Assembly: GCF_050589825.1 (NCBI RefSeq)
Contig: NZ_JBNGOZ010000010.1
Location: forward strand, 1-64,000
Direction: 5' to 3'
Source: Carboxylicivirga longa
GTDB lineage: Bacteria; Bacteroidota; Bacteroidia; Bacteroidales; Marinilabiliaceae
Length of the DNA stretch: 64,000 nt
Shown here: one piece after another, positions 25,173-35,900 of the stretch
How positions within the stretch are numbered: the first letter of the stretch is position 1
How the letters are laid out: each line of letters opens with the position of its first letter
The notes under the pieces: generated by a model
Seen by the model: only the letters and a program-made list of their open reading frames with translations
Database searches by the model: none
What the model was told of the DNA's origin: nothing
Made by a program: the position numbers and the translations under genes

Positions 25173-26567
25173 TTATATTTTCTCAATAACTTCTTCCATT
25201 TCTTCCAATGATTTACCTTTTGTTTCAGGAATCATTTTCCAGACAAAGATGGCTGATAAAATACTCATCACCCCATAGAACATATAGGTCATTCCACCGC
25301 TAAACTCCATCATGGCCGGGTAGGTTGACGATATAAAGTAATTGGCAGCCCATTGTGCTGCTACTGCAATAGCAATGGCTTTACCACGAATTTTATTAGG
25401 GAATATCTCGCCAATTAATACCCAGCAGATTGGTCCCCAACTCATCATAAACGAAGCGGTGTAGACGATGATAAATACCAAGGTACTGATGCCAATTACT
25501 TCGAAGAATGATAATAGGCCAATGGCAATCATGCCAACTGCCATTCCAATGGAACCTGTGATTAATAGAGGCTTACGTCCCCATTTGTCAACTGTAAGTA
25601 TAGCAACAACGGTAAAAACCACATTAATTAATCCCATTACAATGGTTTGCAACATGGATGCATCTTTAGCGACTCCCATGCTTTCAAATATGCGAGGTGC
25701 GTAATAAAGTGCCACATTTATACCTACAAATTGTTGGAGTACTGATAGTAAAATGCCGATGATTATCACTTTTTTTCCGTACGAAAAGATGCTTGATGAT
25801 GAAGTCGCTGTTTTAGTAACGGTTTCTTTAATGTCATTTAAAATGCTTTTGGCTTTATCGATGCCATTAATGCGTTCCAGAATGCCTAATGCTTTGTCGT
25901 TATGACCTTGCATGGCCAGATAACGTGGCGTTTCAGGTACGAATATTAAGAGGATGCCAAATAAAGAGGCAGGGATGGCTTCTGATAAGAACATATAGCG
26001 CCAGCCTGTTTCGTTAATCCATTCTATTGTTTGCCCTTTAGCAATGGACCAGTTTACAAAATACACCACCAACATACCAAAGATAATGGCAAACTGGTTG
26101 AATGAAATTAAACGACCACGAATGTGAGCCGGTGCAATTTCACTGATGTACATTGGGCTAATAGCCGAAGCCAAACCAACACCTATACCGCCAATGATAC
26201 GGTAGACGTTAAACATGTATAGTAAGCCCATGGTGGCTTTGCCTTCTTCAAAAAATAAGATTTCAGGTTTTCCTGAACCTAAGGCAGAGATAAAAAATAA
26301 GGTAGCTGCTACCATTAGTGATTTCTTTCTTCCCAGTCGTGAAGCCAGAATACCTGAGATGGCACCACCAATAATACAACCAATTAATGCACTGGAAACA
26401 GTTGCTCCGTGTGCAAATGAGCTTAAGTTAAGCCCATCGATAAGGAAGGCCTGAATGGATTTTTCGGCCCCCGAAATGACGGCCGTATCATACCCAAAAA
26501 GCAACCCGCCTAAGGTTGCTACCAATGTTAACAGCATGATATAGCCTAAATTCTGATTTTCTTTCAT
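25173..26567 (-). CDS. xylE: MFS sugar/H+ symporter, xylose type
   Basis: A 464-residue major facilitator of the sugar-porter family with 12 expected membrane helices. Family marks are GGLLFGYDTAVISG in helix 1, GRKKSL and RIIGGIGVGLASA in the first half, PETPRYL before the central loop, QQFVGINVALYYAP in helix 7, and C-terminal PETKGKSLEEME. The helix-7 QQ and the full set match bacterial D-xylose:proton symporters. It lies 404 bp downstream of the xylose isomerase gene on the same strand, which supports xylose as substrate. Other pentoses or glucose are possible. With the isomerase broken, uptake and metabolism may be uncoupled. Confidence 0.85.
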   Translation of the reverse strand: MKENQNLGYIMLLTLVATLGGLLFGYDTAVISGAEKSIQAFLIDGLNLSSFAHGATVSSALIGCIIGGAISGILASRLGRKKSLMVAATLFFISALGSGKPEILFFEEGKATMGLLYMFNVYRIIGGIGVGLASAISPMYISEIAPAHIRGRLISFNQFAIIFGMLVVYFVNWSIAKGQTIEWINETGWRYMFLSEAIPASLFGILLIFVPETPRYLAMQGHNDKALGILERINGIDKAKSILNDIKETVTKTATSSSSIFSYGKKVIIIGILLSVLQQFVGINVALYYAPRIFESMGVAKDASMLQTIVMGLINVVFTVVAILTVDKWGRKPLLITGSIGMAVGMIAIGLLSFFEVIGISTLVFIIVYTASFMMSWGPICWVLIGEIFPNKIRGKAIAIAVAAQWAANYFISSTYPAMMEFSGGMTYMFYGVMSILSAIFVWKMIPETKGKSLEEMEEVIEKI

Positions 26568-26971
26568 TATTCCCGGATTTAATGTTAGTCAGTAGCAGAT
26601 AGTTATTGGTCAGTAGTTTTATAAAAAGATACAATGTATCACGACTACTGATTACTTTCCACAGACTATTGACTGTTAAAGTTATCCCGAAAGATGCGGG
26701 TTTGAAGACTGAACTACAAATGTGTTTTAATTTCTTTAGATAACACCCGGACTCTATTCAATGAATTTGTCTGGGTTTGAGTTCATTTTACATCTTTCGG
26801 GATTATTAATAATTTATATTAGTTAGTATTACAGTGCTTAGGTTTATAATTTCCCTTGTCCGATACGTTTATAAATCTTCCCCTCGGGGAAGTGCCGTAA
26901 GGCGATGGGGGATTTTTTTATTGAAGCTGTAAATAAACTTCTGCCTACTGCCTTTCAACTACTGCCTAAAT
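26568..26971. other. intergenic region with inverted repeat between xylA and the symporter
   Basis: No gene. A perfect 13-bp inverted repeat starting ATCCCGAAAGATG occurs at 26684-26696 and 26791-26803, enclosing about 94 bp. Short repeats of GTCAGTAG and CTACTGCCT flank it, and a TTCCCC/GGGGAA hairpin occurs near 26880. These look like repetitive intergenic debris or a small transposon remnant rather than a regulatory site. Confidence 0.4.
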
Positions 26972-27877
26972 TTAAATATACATGTTAATTAACTGCTCAT
27001 AACGCTCTTGCTTACCGCTAATCATTGCTGGTTCGCCAGCTTCTTTAGCAATCTTGCGAAGATCTTCCATCGTTAATTTACCGGCTGCAAACTCAGCCCC
27101 TTTACCGCTATCGAATGACGCATAACGAGCTGCTTTCTGTTGTAGGTAATCGCTGTTAGTTAAAATATCATCAGCAATAACCAAAGCACGAGCGAAAGTA
27201 TCCATACCCGATACATGAGCGATAAAGATATCTTCTAAGTCGGTTGAGTTACGGCGAGTTTTGGCATCAAAGTTAACACCACCACCTTGTAAACCACCAG
27301 CCTGAAGAATAACCATCATAGCCTGTACTGTTTCAGGAATGCTTGTTGGGAATTCGTCTGTATCCCAGCCATTTTGGTAATCACCTTTGTTGGCATCGAT
27401 AGAACCTAACATACCTGCATCGGCAGCGCACTGTAATTCGTGCTCAAATGTGTGCTGAGCTAAAGTAGCGTGGTTCACTTCAATGTTTAATTTAAAGTCT
27501 TTATCTAAGCCGTGGTGACGTAAGAAACCAATTACCGTTTCAGCATCTACATCATACTGGTGCTTCATTGGCTCCATTGGCTTAGGCTCAATCAGGAAGT
27601 TACCTGTAAAACCATTTTTGCGAGCATAGTCGCGTGCCATGGTTAAGAACTGTGCCAGGTGTTCTTTCTCAGCTTTCATGTTGGTGTTAAGCAATGACAT
27701 GTAACCTTCGCGTCCACCCCAGAATACATAGTTCTGACCACCTAAGGCAATCGTTGTATCAATGGCATTTTTAACCTGTGTAGCAGCATGTGCTAAAGCT
27801 GTGAAATCAGGATTAGTAGAAGCACCATTCATGTAACGTGCATTTGAGAAAACGTTAGCCGTTCCCCAAAGTAGCTT
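26972..27877 (-). pseudogene. xylA: xylose isomerase, 5' end missing
   Basis: The reading frame continues upstream of the first internal Met to the IS boundary as LLWGTANVFSNARYMNGASTNPD, which is xylose isomerase sequence. About 300 C-terminal residues remain, including EPKPMEPMKHQYD, EVNHATLAQHTFEHEL, GSIDANKGD and WDTDEFP, which carry the metal-binding Glu/Asp/His residues. The first third of the roughly 440-residue enzyme, with the catalytic His and its Asp partner, is absent. It is cut at 27877 by an ISL3-family element and does not resume on the other side. An internal start at 27832 could give a 286-residue product, but it would lack the active-site His. Confidence 0.9.
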
Positions 27878-27900
27878 GGTTCTTCGTCAACTTTGGGGAA
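27878..27900 (+). repeat. IS left terminal inverted repeat
   Basis: A 23-bp end, identical to the reverse complement of the right end except at one position (C versus T at base 14). It abuts the broken xylA codons. Confidence 0.9.
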
Positions 27901-27956
27901 CCACATTCAGACAAGGAGATGTGTCTTTAATTAATTGATGTACAGTTATTTAATGT

Positions 27957-29639
27957 GTGTTTTTCTTTGGTTATGATGGTGCTTTTGGTTATATCTATAT
28001 AATTGATAATCAATTATATATTACCTTAAAACAGCTCCTTCGAATTTCAAAAATCAAGATTTCCAATATCGAGTATAAACAATCATTAATTACATTCCAT
28101 GCTTCAATAACCAGCAAGAAGGCAAAGTGCCCGGTTTGTAACAGATACAGTTATTCTGTACACGATCGATACGCCCGTAAGATAACTGATCTGCCAGTAT
28201 TTCAATACTCTACTCGAATCATATTAGGCATTCGTAAGTTTAAATGCCAGAATGCAAACTGCCAAAGAAAGGTTTTCACAGAACGACATGATGATATTCT
28301 CCCATATGCCAGACGTACGCTCCGAGTTGATAAGCTATTATCTGAAATTGCCATTGAAATGACAAGTGGCGCAGGAAGTAAATTGTCTGAAAAACTTAAT
28401 GTCAAAGTAAGCCGGGCTACCATCACTCGTCTTGCTTACCGGTTACAACCGCCGGAACCAGGAAAACTTACAGTGGTTGGTGTCGACGATTGGGCATTCC
28501 GGAAAGGTGTCAATTATGGTACTGTTTTGGTTGACATGGAAACCTCAAAGCCAATTGACCTTCTGCCAACACGAGAGGGAGAAGATCTGGAAGTCTGGCT
28601 CGAAAAGAATCCTGGTATTGAAATAATTACAAGGGACAGAGCGAGTTCTTATTCGTCTGCGATTGACTCTGCCAGTCCCGGTACACTACAAGTTGCAGAT
28701 CGTTTTCACCTGTTAATGAACCTGTCAGAAGCTTTAGATACGTACTTTAAGAGCGTGGCACCCAAAATAAATAAACTAGTCAAGGCCAAAACAATGGAGT
28801 TGTGTCAAGAGGCAGAACTACCAGAATCAAAGAATATAACGGGCACTTCAAGCGTTTTGCCAAGATTCGATTCGAGACTACCTGTTTTTGAAAAAGTTAA
28901 AGAACTGCAAAGTCAAAATATACCGAAAAAGAGAATCGCGAGAGAACTGGGCATTAGTCGTAACACTGTACGCCTGTATTTTACAATGGATGAGTTGGTG
29001 CCCAAATCACATTCAAGAAGAACCAACATTGAGAATTTTAAGTCTTACATAACTGACAGTATTTCAAAGGCTGGCTATTTGATGAAAGATATCGTTGCCG
29101 ACATTCGTCAATTGGGATATTCAGGTGGTAATTCCCAGGCATACCAGTACATAAGACAACTTAAAGGCACAACTGGCAATATGGTACTGAGCCAATCTGA
29201 AATAAACCAGCAGAACATCCCATATATTAAACCATTAAGTACTCGCCGGCTTGCAAAATACATTGGGCGAAACATGAATCGGATTGAGAATCTTGATGAA
29301 CGCAATTATATGCAGATGCTTTTAAAATATATGCCTTTGCTACGGCAGGTGCGAAAATTAGTTCGCAAGTTTAAAAAGATGATCAGAAAAGGTACTGGTG
29401 ATATCGAAGAATGGATTCAGACAGTAAAAGACTCCAAGCAAAAACTGCCTGGCCTCACATCTTTTGCGAGAGGAATGGCGATGGATATTGACGCTGTAAA
29501 GAATGCAATACAGCTTAAGTGGAGTAATGGCCCGGTTGAAGGTCATGTAAACAGGATTAAGAGCATCAAACGTCAAATGTATGGTCGTGCAAACTTTGAA
29601 TTGTTGAAGAGGAAAGTGTTGTTGTCTCAATATGGCTAA
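27957..29639 (+). CDS. ISL3-family transposase
   Basis: A 560-residue DDE transposase. It has an N-terminal zinc ribbon (CPVC...CQNANCQ, about 59-102), the catalytic-domain start VVGVDDWAFRKGVNYGTVLVDM (first Asp), the second Asp region ITRDRASSYSSAI...QVADRFHLLMNL, an internal helix-turn-helix insertion (KKRIARELGISRNTVRLYF, about 328-346), and the final Glu region NGPVEGHVNRIKSIKRQMYG. All are ISL3 marks. No ATG precedes the conserved part, so the GTG at 27957 or another non-ATG start is used. The gene is intact to within 1 bp of the right inverted repeat and looks functional. Confidence 0.93.
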   Translation: MFFFGYDGAFGYIYIIDNQLYITLKQLLRISKIKISNIEYKQSLITFHASITSKKAKCPVCNRYSYSVHDRYARKITDLPVFQYSTRIILGIRKFKCQNANCQRKVFTERHDDILPYARRTLRVDKLLSEIAIEMTSGAGSKLSEKLNVKVSRATITRLAYRLQPPEPGKLTVVGVDDWAFRKGVNYGTVLVDMETSKPIDLLPTREGEDLEVWLEKNPGIEIITRDRASSYSSAIDSASPGTLQVADRFHLLMNLSEALDTYFKSVAPKINKLVKAKTMELCQEAELPESKNITGTSSVLPRFDSRLPVFEKVKELQSQNIPKKRIARELGISRNTVRLYFTMDELVPKSHSRRTNIENFKSYITDSISKAGYLMKDIVADIRQLGYSGGNSQAYQYIRQLKGTTGNMVLSQSEINQQNIPYIKPLSTRRLAKYIGRNMNRIENLDERNYMQMLLKYMPLLRQVRKLVRKFKKMIRKGTGDIEEWIQTVKDSKQKLPGLTSFARGMAMDIDAVKNAIQLKWSNGPVEGHVNRIKSIKRQMYGRANFELLKRKVLLSQYG

Positions 29640-29662
29640 TTCCCCAAAATTGACGAAGAACC
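29640..29662 (-). repeat. IS right terminal inverted repeat
   Basis: A 23-bp end beginning at the last base of the transposase stop codon region. The sequence beyond 29662 is intergenic, then the end of the sulfatase-fold gene, and does not match xylA. Confidence 0.9.
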
Positions 29663-29686
29663 AACTTCACTTTAAATACAATTATT

Positions 29687-30943
29687 CTATATTATCCGCT
29701 TATCATTCTGCATAGAATAATCACGTTTAATTTTGTGTAACCTTACCTTAAGATGTTTAATTAATACCTGAGAATTGTCGTCATCATATAAGTTTTTCAA
29801 TTCGTCGGGATCATTTTCAAGATCATATAGTTCCCATTGATTCGAATGGTTGTAGTATATTAATTTATATCTACCTGTGTGAATTCCATAATGTAACACA
29901 GGATTATTTATATTGCAGCTATCAGAATAATGAAAGTAGATTTCGTTTCTTGAACTAGCAGACTTATATTCTAAATGAGGTCTTAATGACATACCTCGCA
30001 TTACTGAAGGCACTTCTAGGCCCGCCAAATCCACAAGAGTTGGTGCAATATCAATAGTTTGGGCCAGTTCGCAAATATCAATTGGTTTAATTAATTCAGA
30101 ATATTTAATAATTAAAGGTATGCGCATTGTTTGCTCATGCTTAACATGATGTTCCTTTGCTTTTACGTCATTTATTGTATTACCTTGAAGGGATGTATAT
30201 AGCATAGCCGTATTCTTAATCATTCCTCCATTATCCATGTAATTTAGAATATTGCCAATATTTTTGTCAATTGAAGCAATATACTCCTGATAAGAATTAC
30301 CGATTTCCAGATTCGATTTAGACTCGTCAGCCATTGAAGAAGATAAACTTTGATTGTTCGATCCCCCTTTTGATGATTTATGATTTAGAAAACCGCTATC
30401 ATAATTAACAATCAGGCAGAACGGTTGCGAATGACCTTTATTGCTCAACCAGTTTATAGCCTTTCTAGTAATTAGGTCATTGTTACATTGATGACTTCGT
30501 ACATCTTCACGCCTAACTTTAGATATATCAAAAGTGTCATATTTTAAAGACTGACCTTCGGGATACCATTGCCCAAAAACCATTGTTTGATAGCCTACAT
30601 CCTTAAGTACTTTAAGAAATGAAGCCTGTTTATTACCGGCATCATCATTATCGAATAAATGATGACTCGATAGTATATGTTTACCTGTTAATAAAGCTGC
30701 CTTATTACAGTCTACATTATAGTTACTTATAAATGCATTTCGAAAAACCGCTCCATCTTTAGCTAGTTTATCTAAGTTCGGTGTTTCTATAAATCGATTA
30801 TCATAGATACTGAACATTTTAGTATCATGCGTATTCGATATTATAATAAGAAAATTTGGTTGCCTGTTCTTCTTATTGCATCCTGATAGAAAGAGCGGGA
30901 GAAGTAGTAAAAAGAAAAAAGAAGTATAAGAGTAATTGTACAT
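29687..30943 (-). CDS. sulfatase-fold lipoprotein lacking catalytic residues
   Basis: Starting at MYNYSYTSFFF (30943) gives a lipoprotein signal with lipobox LSGC and about 418 residues of alkaline-phosphatase/sulfatase fold (TPNLDKLAKDGAVFRNAF, LLTGKH, PLIIKYSELI, RGMSLRPHL, LYDLENDPDELKNLYDD). Hallmarks of active sulfatases are changed. The metal-binding DD is ISNTHD, the C-x-P-S-R sequence read by the maturation system is VDCNKAALLTG (Val where Cys should be), and GKWHxG is GQWYPEG. It is the last gene of the SusC/SusD operon, so it may bind sulfated glycan instead of cleaving it. An upstream in-frame ATG at 30973 is less likely. Confidence 0.75.
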   Translation of the reverse strand: MYNYSYTSFFFLLLLPLFLSGCNKKNRQPNFLIIISNTHDTKMFSIYDNRFIETPNLDKLAKDGAVFRNAFISNYNVDCNKAALLTGKHILSSHHLFDNDDAGNKQASFLKVLKDVGYQTMVFGQWYPEGQSLKYDTFDISKVRREDVRSHQCNNDLITRKAINWLSNKGHSQPFCLIVNYDSGFLNHKSSKGGSNNQSLSSSMADESKSNLEIGNSYQEYIASIDKNIGNILNYMDNGGMIKNTAMLYTSLQGNTINDVKAKEHHVKHEQTMRIPLIIKYSELIKPIDICELAQTIDIAPTLVDLAGLEVPSVMRGMSLRPHLEYKSASSRNEIYFHYSDSCNINNPVLHYGIHTGRYKLIYYNHSNQWELYDLENDPDELKNLYDDDNSQVLIKHLKVRLHKIKRDYSMQNDKRII

Positions 30944-31004
30944 ATAAGAGGGTAATGAATAAAACAAGAGCACTTCAGATAAAGTACTCTTGTTTGTATT
31001 TTAT

Positions 31005-32930
31005 TTATTCAGCGGGTGCTGCAGCAATTTTAGACCATCCTGGATTTTGATATAAAACTCCATCATCGCGAATTGAATTGGTTAACGCAAATTGGTCAAG
31101 AGGTATTGGACTCAAATAATGTGCTTGCGGAAACGTATATCCCTCAAAAGCGATATTTGTTTCAGAGCGACGGAATGGCTGATAGTATTTTGAACCTCCA
31201 TTCTCTGGCGAATAAGAGATATTATCTCCTTCTTCAAGCATACCATCCCAATCGGTATAATAATGGTCCCAGAAGTTATAGCCTTCAACAATATAATTCT
31301 CCATTTTGTCCAAAGAACGCCAACGATAAAGATCCATTAAACGCATCCCTTCAGCTATAAATTCACTACGTCGTTCACGACGAATATTGTATAAAGTTGC
31401 ATCAACCTGAGCTTCGCCTGAATGAGTTGCCAAATCACGTTCTTTCGATAAATCTGTATTTGCTATTGTTTTTTGAAAGTCAGTATCAACTTGGGCACGT
31501 GCTCTGATGTCATGCCAATAGGCAGTGGCAGTGGCATTCAGATTGCCATTTCGTTCATAGGCCGCTTCGATGTAATTTAAATAAGCCTCTGCAGCTCTAA
31601 AAATTGGGCAATCAGTAATTCCTGCTGTGGATGAAAGAGCCTGCTGTGGATCGGTACTCATCCATTTCTCCAGCTGATACCCTGACGAAACCCCTTGCCA
31701 ACCAGATCCTAACAATAGCATCGGGTAATCAAAATATTCTTTTGAACCATTAGAATTGACTTTACGGACATCGCCTTCGGATAATACAGATTGTTGGAAT
31801 CGCATATCTCGGTCTGTAACAGCATCAGATATTTTAACATCTCCTTGATAATTGGAACCATTTGCATAAATCGGCAGACCATTGTTCATCAGAAATGATT
31901 CAACCAACGAACGAGTATAACCACTACCACCACCAGTTCGTTGCAGGTAATGCGTAGCTCCATGTCCGGTTACTGTTCCAACATTGTATGTTTTAAATAG
32001 TAGTACTTCATCAACCGACTCTAAGGCTGTTGAAACAAACATTTCCTGGTAATTTGAAGATAACTCAACATTATCGGCTACAGGCTTTGCAAAGCTCATT
32101 GCCTTATCAAGAAAAAAGTTAATTTCGTCATCAACACTTCCGGCATTGAATGAAAAATCAGGATACAAGGCGCTTCCTGGCCATCCTTCGCCTCCCGGTA
32201 CACGGGCAGTACCTTTATGATATTTTAGCCAAGTGCCTTCAAATAATGCAACACGTGATGCTAATAAGTAAGCAACTGATTTACTAATTCGATTTTTAGA
32301 ACGGCCATCGTCTAATAATTCAATAGCTTTTGAAAGGTCATCCAGAATAAACCTTGCTACCTCATTTCGTGGAGCACGCTTACTAGCCTTACTTAAAGTT
32401 TCGGTATCATCTGCCAATACAGTTTTAATTATTGGAAAATCGCCAAAAGCTTGTAATTTGTTAAAGTAAAACCAGGCTCTAAAGAAATAGTTTTCCCCTC
32501 TGAAATGTTGAACATCTCCATGATCTGCATCAAGAACTCCTTCATTAATTCGACTTTCAACTGTTTCGATAAAGTAATTACACTCACGAATATTGTTGAA
32601 ATACCAATCGCCTACCTTTTTACCTGCCGAAGCGGGTACTAGCTTATAACCCTTTACCAGGTTTATATCAGCTGAACCTCCTATTTGGTTGTCACTATTA
32701 TTATCAACCGAATATAGTGAATATTGTCCATACACATCAGTTACTTTAAATGATGCGTAAAACTTATTGACAAACAATTCCAAATCTGACGGTTTATTAA
32801 AATATGATTCTTCAGATAAGAAATCTTGCGGCTCACGTTGTAGAAAATCTTCACAACTTGTAAATACAGTCATTACTGCTATGATTGCCACACTACTAAA
32901 ATATTTACATAACTTATTCATTGCATTCAA
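31005..32930 (-). CDS. susD: SusD-like glycan-binding lipoprotein
   Basis: A 641-residue RagB/SusD family outer-membrane lipoprotein. The signal peptide ends in lipobox VFTSC, followed by EDFLQREPQDFLSEESYF, the usual SusD start. Helical TPR-like segments (RGENYFFRAWFYFNKLQAFGDFPII) and the C-terminal NIRRERRSEFIAEGMRLMDLYRW motif are clear. The ATG nine bases downstream (32921) gives a more typical signal peptide. It sits directly after the susC stop. It forms the lid of the SusC transporter and captures oligosaccharides at the cell surface. Confidence 0.95.
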   Translation of the reverse strand: MNAMNKLCKYFSSVAIIAVMTVFTSCEDFLQREPQDFLSEESYFNKPSDLELFVNKFYASFKVTDVYGQYSLYSVDNNSDNQIGGSADINLVKGYKLVPASAGKKVGDWYFNNIRECNYFIETVESRINEGVLDADHGDVQHFRGENYFFRAWFYFNKLQAFGDFPIIKTVLADDTETLSKASKRAPRNEVARFILDDLSKAIELLDDGRSKNRISKSVAYLLASRVALFEGTWLKYHKGTARVPGGEGWPGSALYPDFSFNAGSVDDEINFFLDKAMSFAKPVADNVELSSNYQEMFVSTALESVDEVLLFKTYNVGTVTGHGATHYLQRTGGGSGYTRSLVESFLMNNGLPIYANGSNYQGDVKISDAVTDRDMRFQQSVLSEGDVRKVNSNGSKEYFDYPMLLLGSGWQGVSSGYQLEKWMSTDPQQALSSTAGITDCPIFRAAEAYLNYIEAAYERNGNLNATATAYWHDIRARAQVDTDFQKTIANTDLSKERDLATHSGEAQVDATLYNIRRERRSEFIAEGMRLMDLYRWRSLDKMENYIVEGYNFWDHYYTDWDGMLEEGDNISYSPENGGSKYYQPFRRSETNIAFEGYTFPQAHYLSPIPLDQFALTNSIRDDGVLYQNPGWSKIAAAPAE

Positions 32931-35900
32931 TTAAAAGGTAAGACTTAAACCAGCCGAATATACGGCAGACATAGGGTAGGTTTTACCGCTACCATTAATT
33001 AAATCAGCTAATCCTTCAGGGTCAAACAGCATCAGGTTTGTTAGCGTCAGTAGGTTCTCACCTGATACAAATACACGTAAATTAGAAACACCTACCTTAC
33101 TCAAGAGTGTTTGTGGTAAAGAGTAACCAATCTGCACATTCTTTAAACGCACATATGAAGCATCTTGCAAGAAATGAGTTTGTGACTTGTAATTTTTATC
33201 GCCAATAAATGGTCGTGGGTAATACGAATCCATATTTTCGCCAAGTGAACTTCCTGCCGGACGGAAATAATCAAGGTGATCACTATATGGTGATACCTGC
33301 CATTGGTTGATACCAGGATAAAAGGCTCCGCCCGAAAGCAAAACATCACGCTTACCAACGCCCTGAATAAATAAACTAAAGTCGAAAGCTTTGTAATTAA
33401 AACCAGCATTAACTCCGAACGAATAACGAGGTGTGCTGTTACCAATAACTTTCATATCACCACTATCATTCAGTTTCTGTGCACCTGCGTCAATGACATT
33501 ATCACCATTTAAATCGCGATACATTATATCACCAGCTGCCCATTGACTTCCAAAAGATGGTTGATTATTCACCAGCCATTCGTTCATTTGCGCATCTGAT
33601 TGTGCAATACCTACTGTTTCATACCCCCATATCTCACCTAATTGCATACCTTCGTAAAACTGTTGAGTATTACCGGCAAACAATAAATTTTCAGGGTTAC
33701 TATATTGTGTTACTTCTGATTTAGCATCACTCAATACCACTTTAACGTCATACGAAAAATCATTTGTCACGTTGTCTCTCCAGCCAATTTCAAATTCCCA
33801 ACCGCGTGTAACCAATTCGGCATTATTGGTTTTTGGTACTGTTGCACCAAAAGAGCCTGGTTTTGCAGGTGCCGGGCCAATCATGTCAGAAGTGGTTCGG
33901 TTGAATAAATCGAATGTGGATGTTAATCGATTATTAAACAGCCCCATGTCGAAACCAAAGTTATAGCTTTCGATGCTTTCCCAAGTAATAGATGAGCTAT
34001 AAGGTGCTGGTGCTGGTAATTCAGAAGGGACATCTCCATCAACAACCCAATTTCCATTAGCAATACTCATATTCTGAAAATAGGGATAATAACTATTGGT
34101 ATTTTGGTTTCCTAAGACTCCCCATGAACCACGAATTTTAAAACTACCAACGACATGCGAAATAGGTTTCCAAAATGATTCATGCGACATATTCCAACCA
34201 GCAGATGCTGATGGGAAAAATCCCCAACGTTCGTCTTCAGGAAATCGTGATGCTCCATCGGCACGCATATTAACTTCTACCAGATATCGCTGTTTATAAT
34301 TGTAGTTGATTCGGCCAAAAATACCTAGGTTACTCCATTCTCCTTTAGCTTCGTAAACAAACTTTTCGCCGTTTTGAGAAATAAATGGACGTTCATCGGA
34401 ATCAAGATTATCTGTTCCCAGATATGATAATTTTGATTTAAATAGTTCATTTTGAACACCAGTTAAAAACTTAAAGTTGTGCTCCTTTATTGACTTCGAA
34501 TAATCGGTATAAAAATTAAAGGCTGTATAGTTAATCTGACGTGATCCAATTTGGAAATAATTCTGTCCAGGGGCTGTTATGGCATAAATACCATGCTGCC
34601 TTGCTTCAATTTGCGGTACGTATCCCTCAAAAACAGGAATATACTCATCATTGCGATTAGGTTGAGTTATGGATACTTTTGCGATGTGTTTGGTGTTATC
34701 ATGATTTTCAATACGTGAATTAATTTCACCAAAAATATTCCAGTTTTTAATTGGTTCAAATTTAATCTGTGCTTTATTATACAGATAATCTTTCTGATCG
34801 ACAGTTCGACCTCCATCTACTAGCTGGTTAACTAATGACTTCTGAGTGTAATCGCCATAAGGAGTATACAAGGCAGTTGTAGGAATACGACGGGACAAGT
34901 TATGATAAAACATAGCATCCTGAGCAGTTGGCTTATCCAATTCTTTACGAATAAATCTTGAAGTTAGATTCAAGGTCACTTTTTCATGCAATTGAGCACC
35001 AATCTTTGTACTTAATGTCTTTCGTCCAAAGGTTTCATTTGAAAAACGGAATGAACCTTCCTGATCTAAATAACCACCAGAAATATAGTAATTCACTTTT
35101 TCAGTTCCACCTTTTACACTTAAGTTATGATCTTGAGCAAAGCTAATATCATTCAGGTGTACATCATACCAATCGGTATTACCATAACTTTCGTAGAGCG
35201 ATAACCACCCTGTGTTACTTTGATTTGGTTGCGTACCAAATGCCAAATCACCGTTTTGAAAATCAGTAATTCGTTGGATTTGTGCTTCCTTGTACACCGG
35301 GTTTAATCCCGTATTTTGATATAAATCATTTAAATAATAGGCAAAATCTAAAGAATTCATCCGATCTGGAATATTAATAGGCGTTGAAATACGTAAGTTA
35401 TTGCTATAATTAACTGTTGTTTTTCCACCTGATCCCTTTTTGGTTGTTACAAGAATAACACCAAATGGTGCACGCGAACCATATATAGATGCTGCAGCTG
35501 CATCTTTTAATACAGAAATAGATTCTATATCATTGGGATTAATTTCATTCAGACTTCCCTCAATCCCATCAATCAATACTAAAGGATTTCCTGATGATCC
35601 TTGCCCGATGGTACCGGCTCCACGAATATTAATATTCATACTTCCATCGAGTTCACCTCCCATATCATTACTGATATTAAGACCAGGAACTACACCTTGT
35701 AAGGCTTGAGAAGCCTGGGCTACAGGACGTGACTCCAACACTTCAGCTTTCACCTGGCTAACCGAACCTGTTAGGTTTTCTTTTTTTACCGTTGCAAAAG
35801 CAACGACTACAACCTCATCCAAATCTTCTGAATCTGAACGAAGAGTTACGTTGTTTTCAATAGTTCCGGTTTCTTTTATTTCAAATATTTGATTTTCAAA

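Larger units (their letters stand above)
27878..29662 (+). mobile_element. ISL3-family insertion sequence
   Basis: A 1,785-bp element bounded by 23-bp inverted repeats that differ at one base: 27878-27900 (starting GGTTCTTCGTCAA) and 29640-29662. It contains one transposase gene filling almost the whole length. ISL3 elements normally make 8-bp target duplications; the flanks here are AGTAGCTT and AACTTCAC, so none is seen. That, plus the lost xylA half, points to recombination between IS copies or an assembly join at a repeated IS. Confidence 0.92.

Noticed and set aside
26684..26803. 13-bp inverted repeat considered as a complete small transposon
   Set aside because: No target duplication or internal gene, and the repeat's enclosed 94 bp has no recognisable feature. 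Noted only as repetitive debris.
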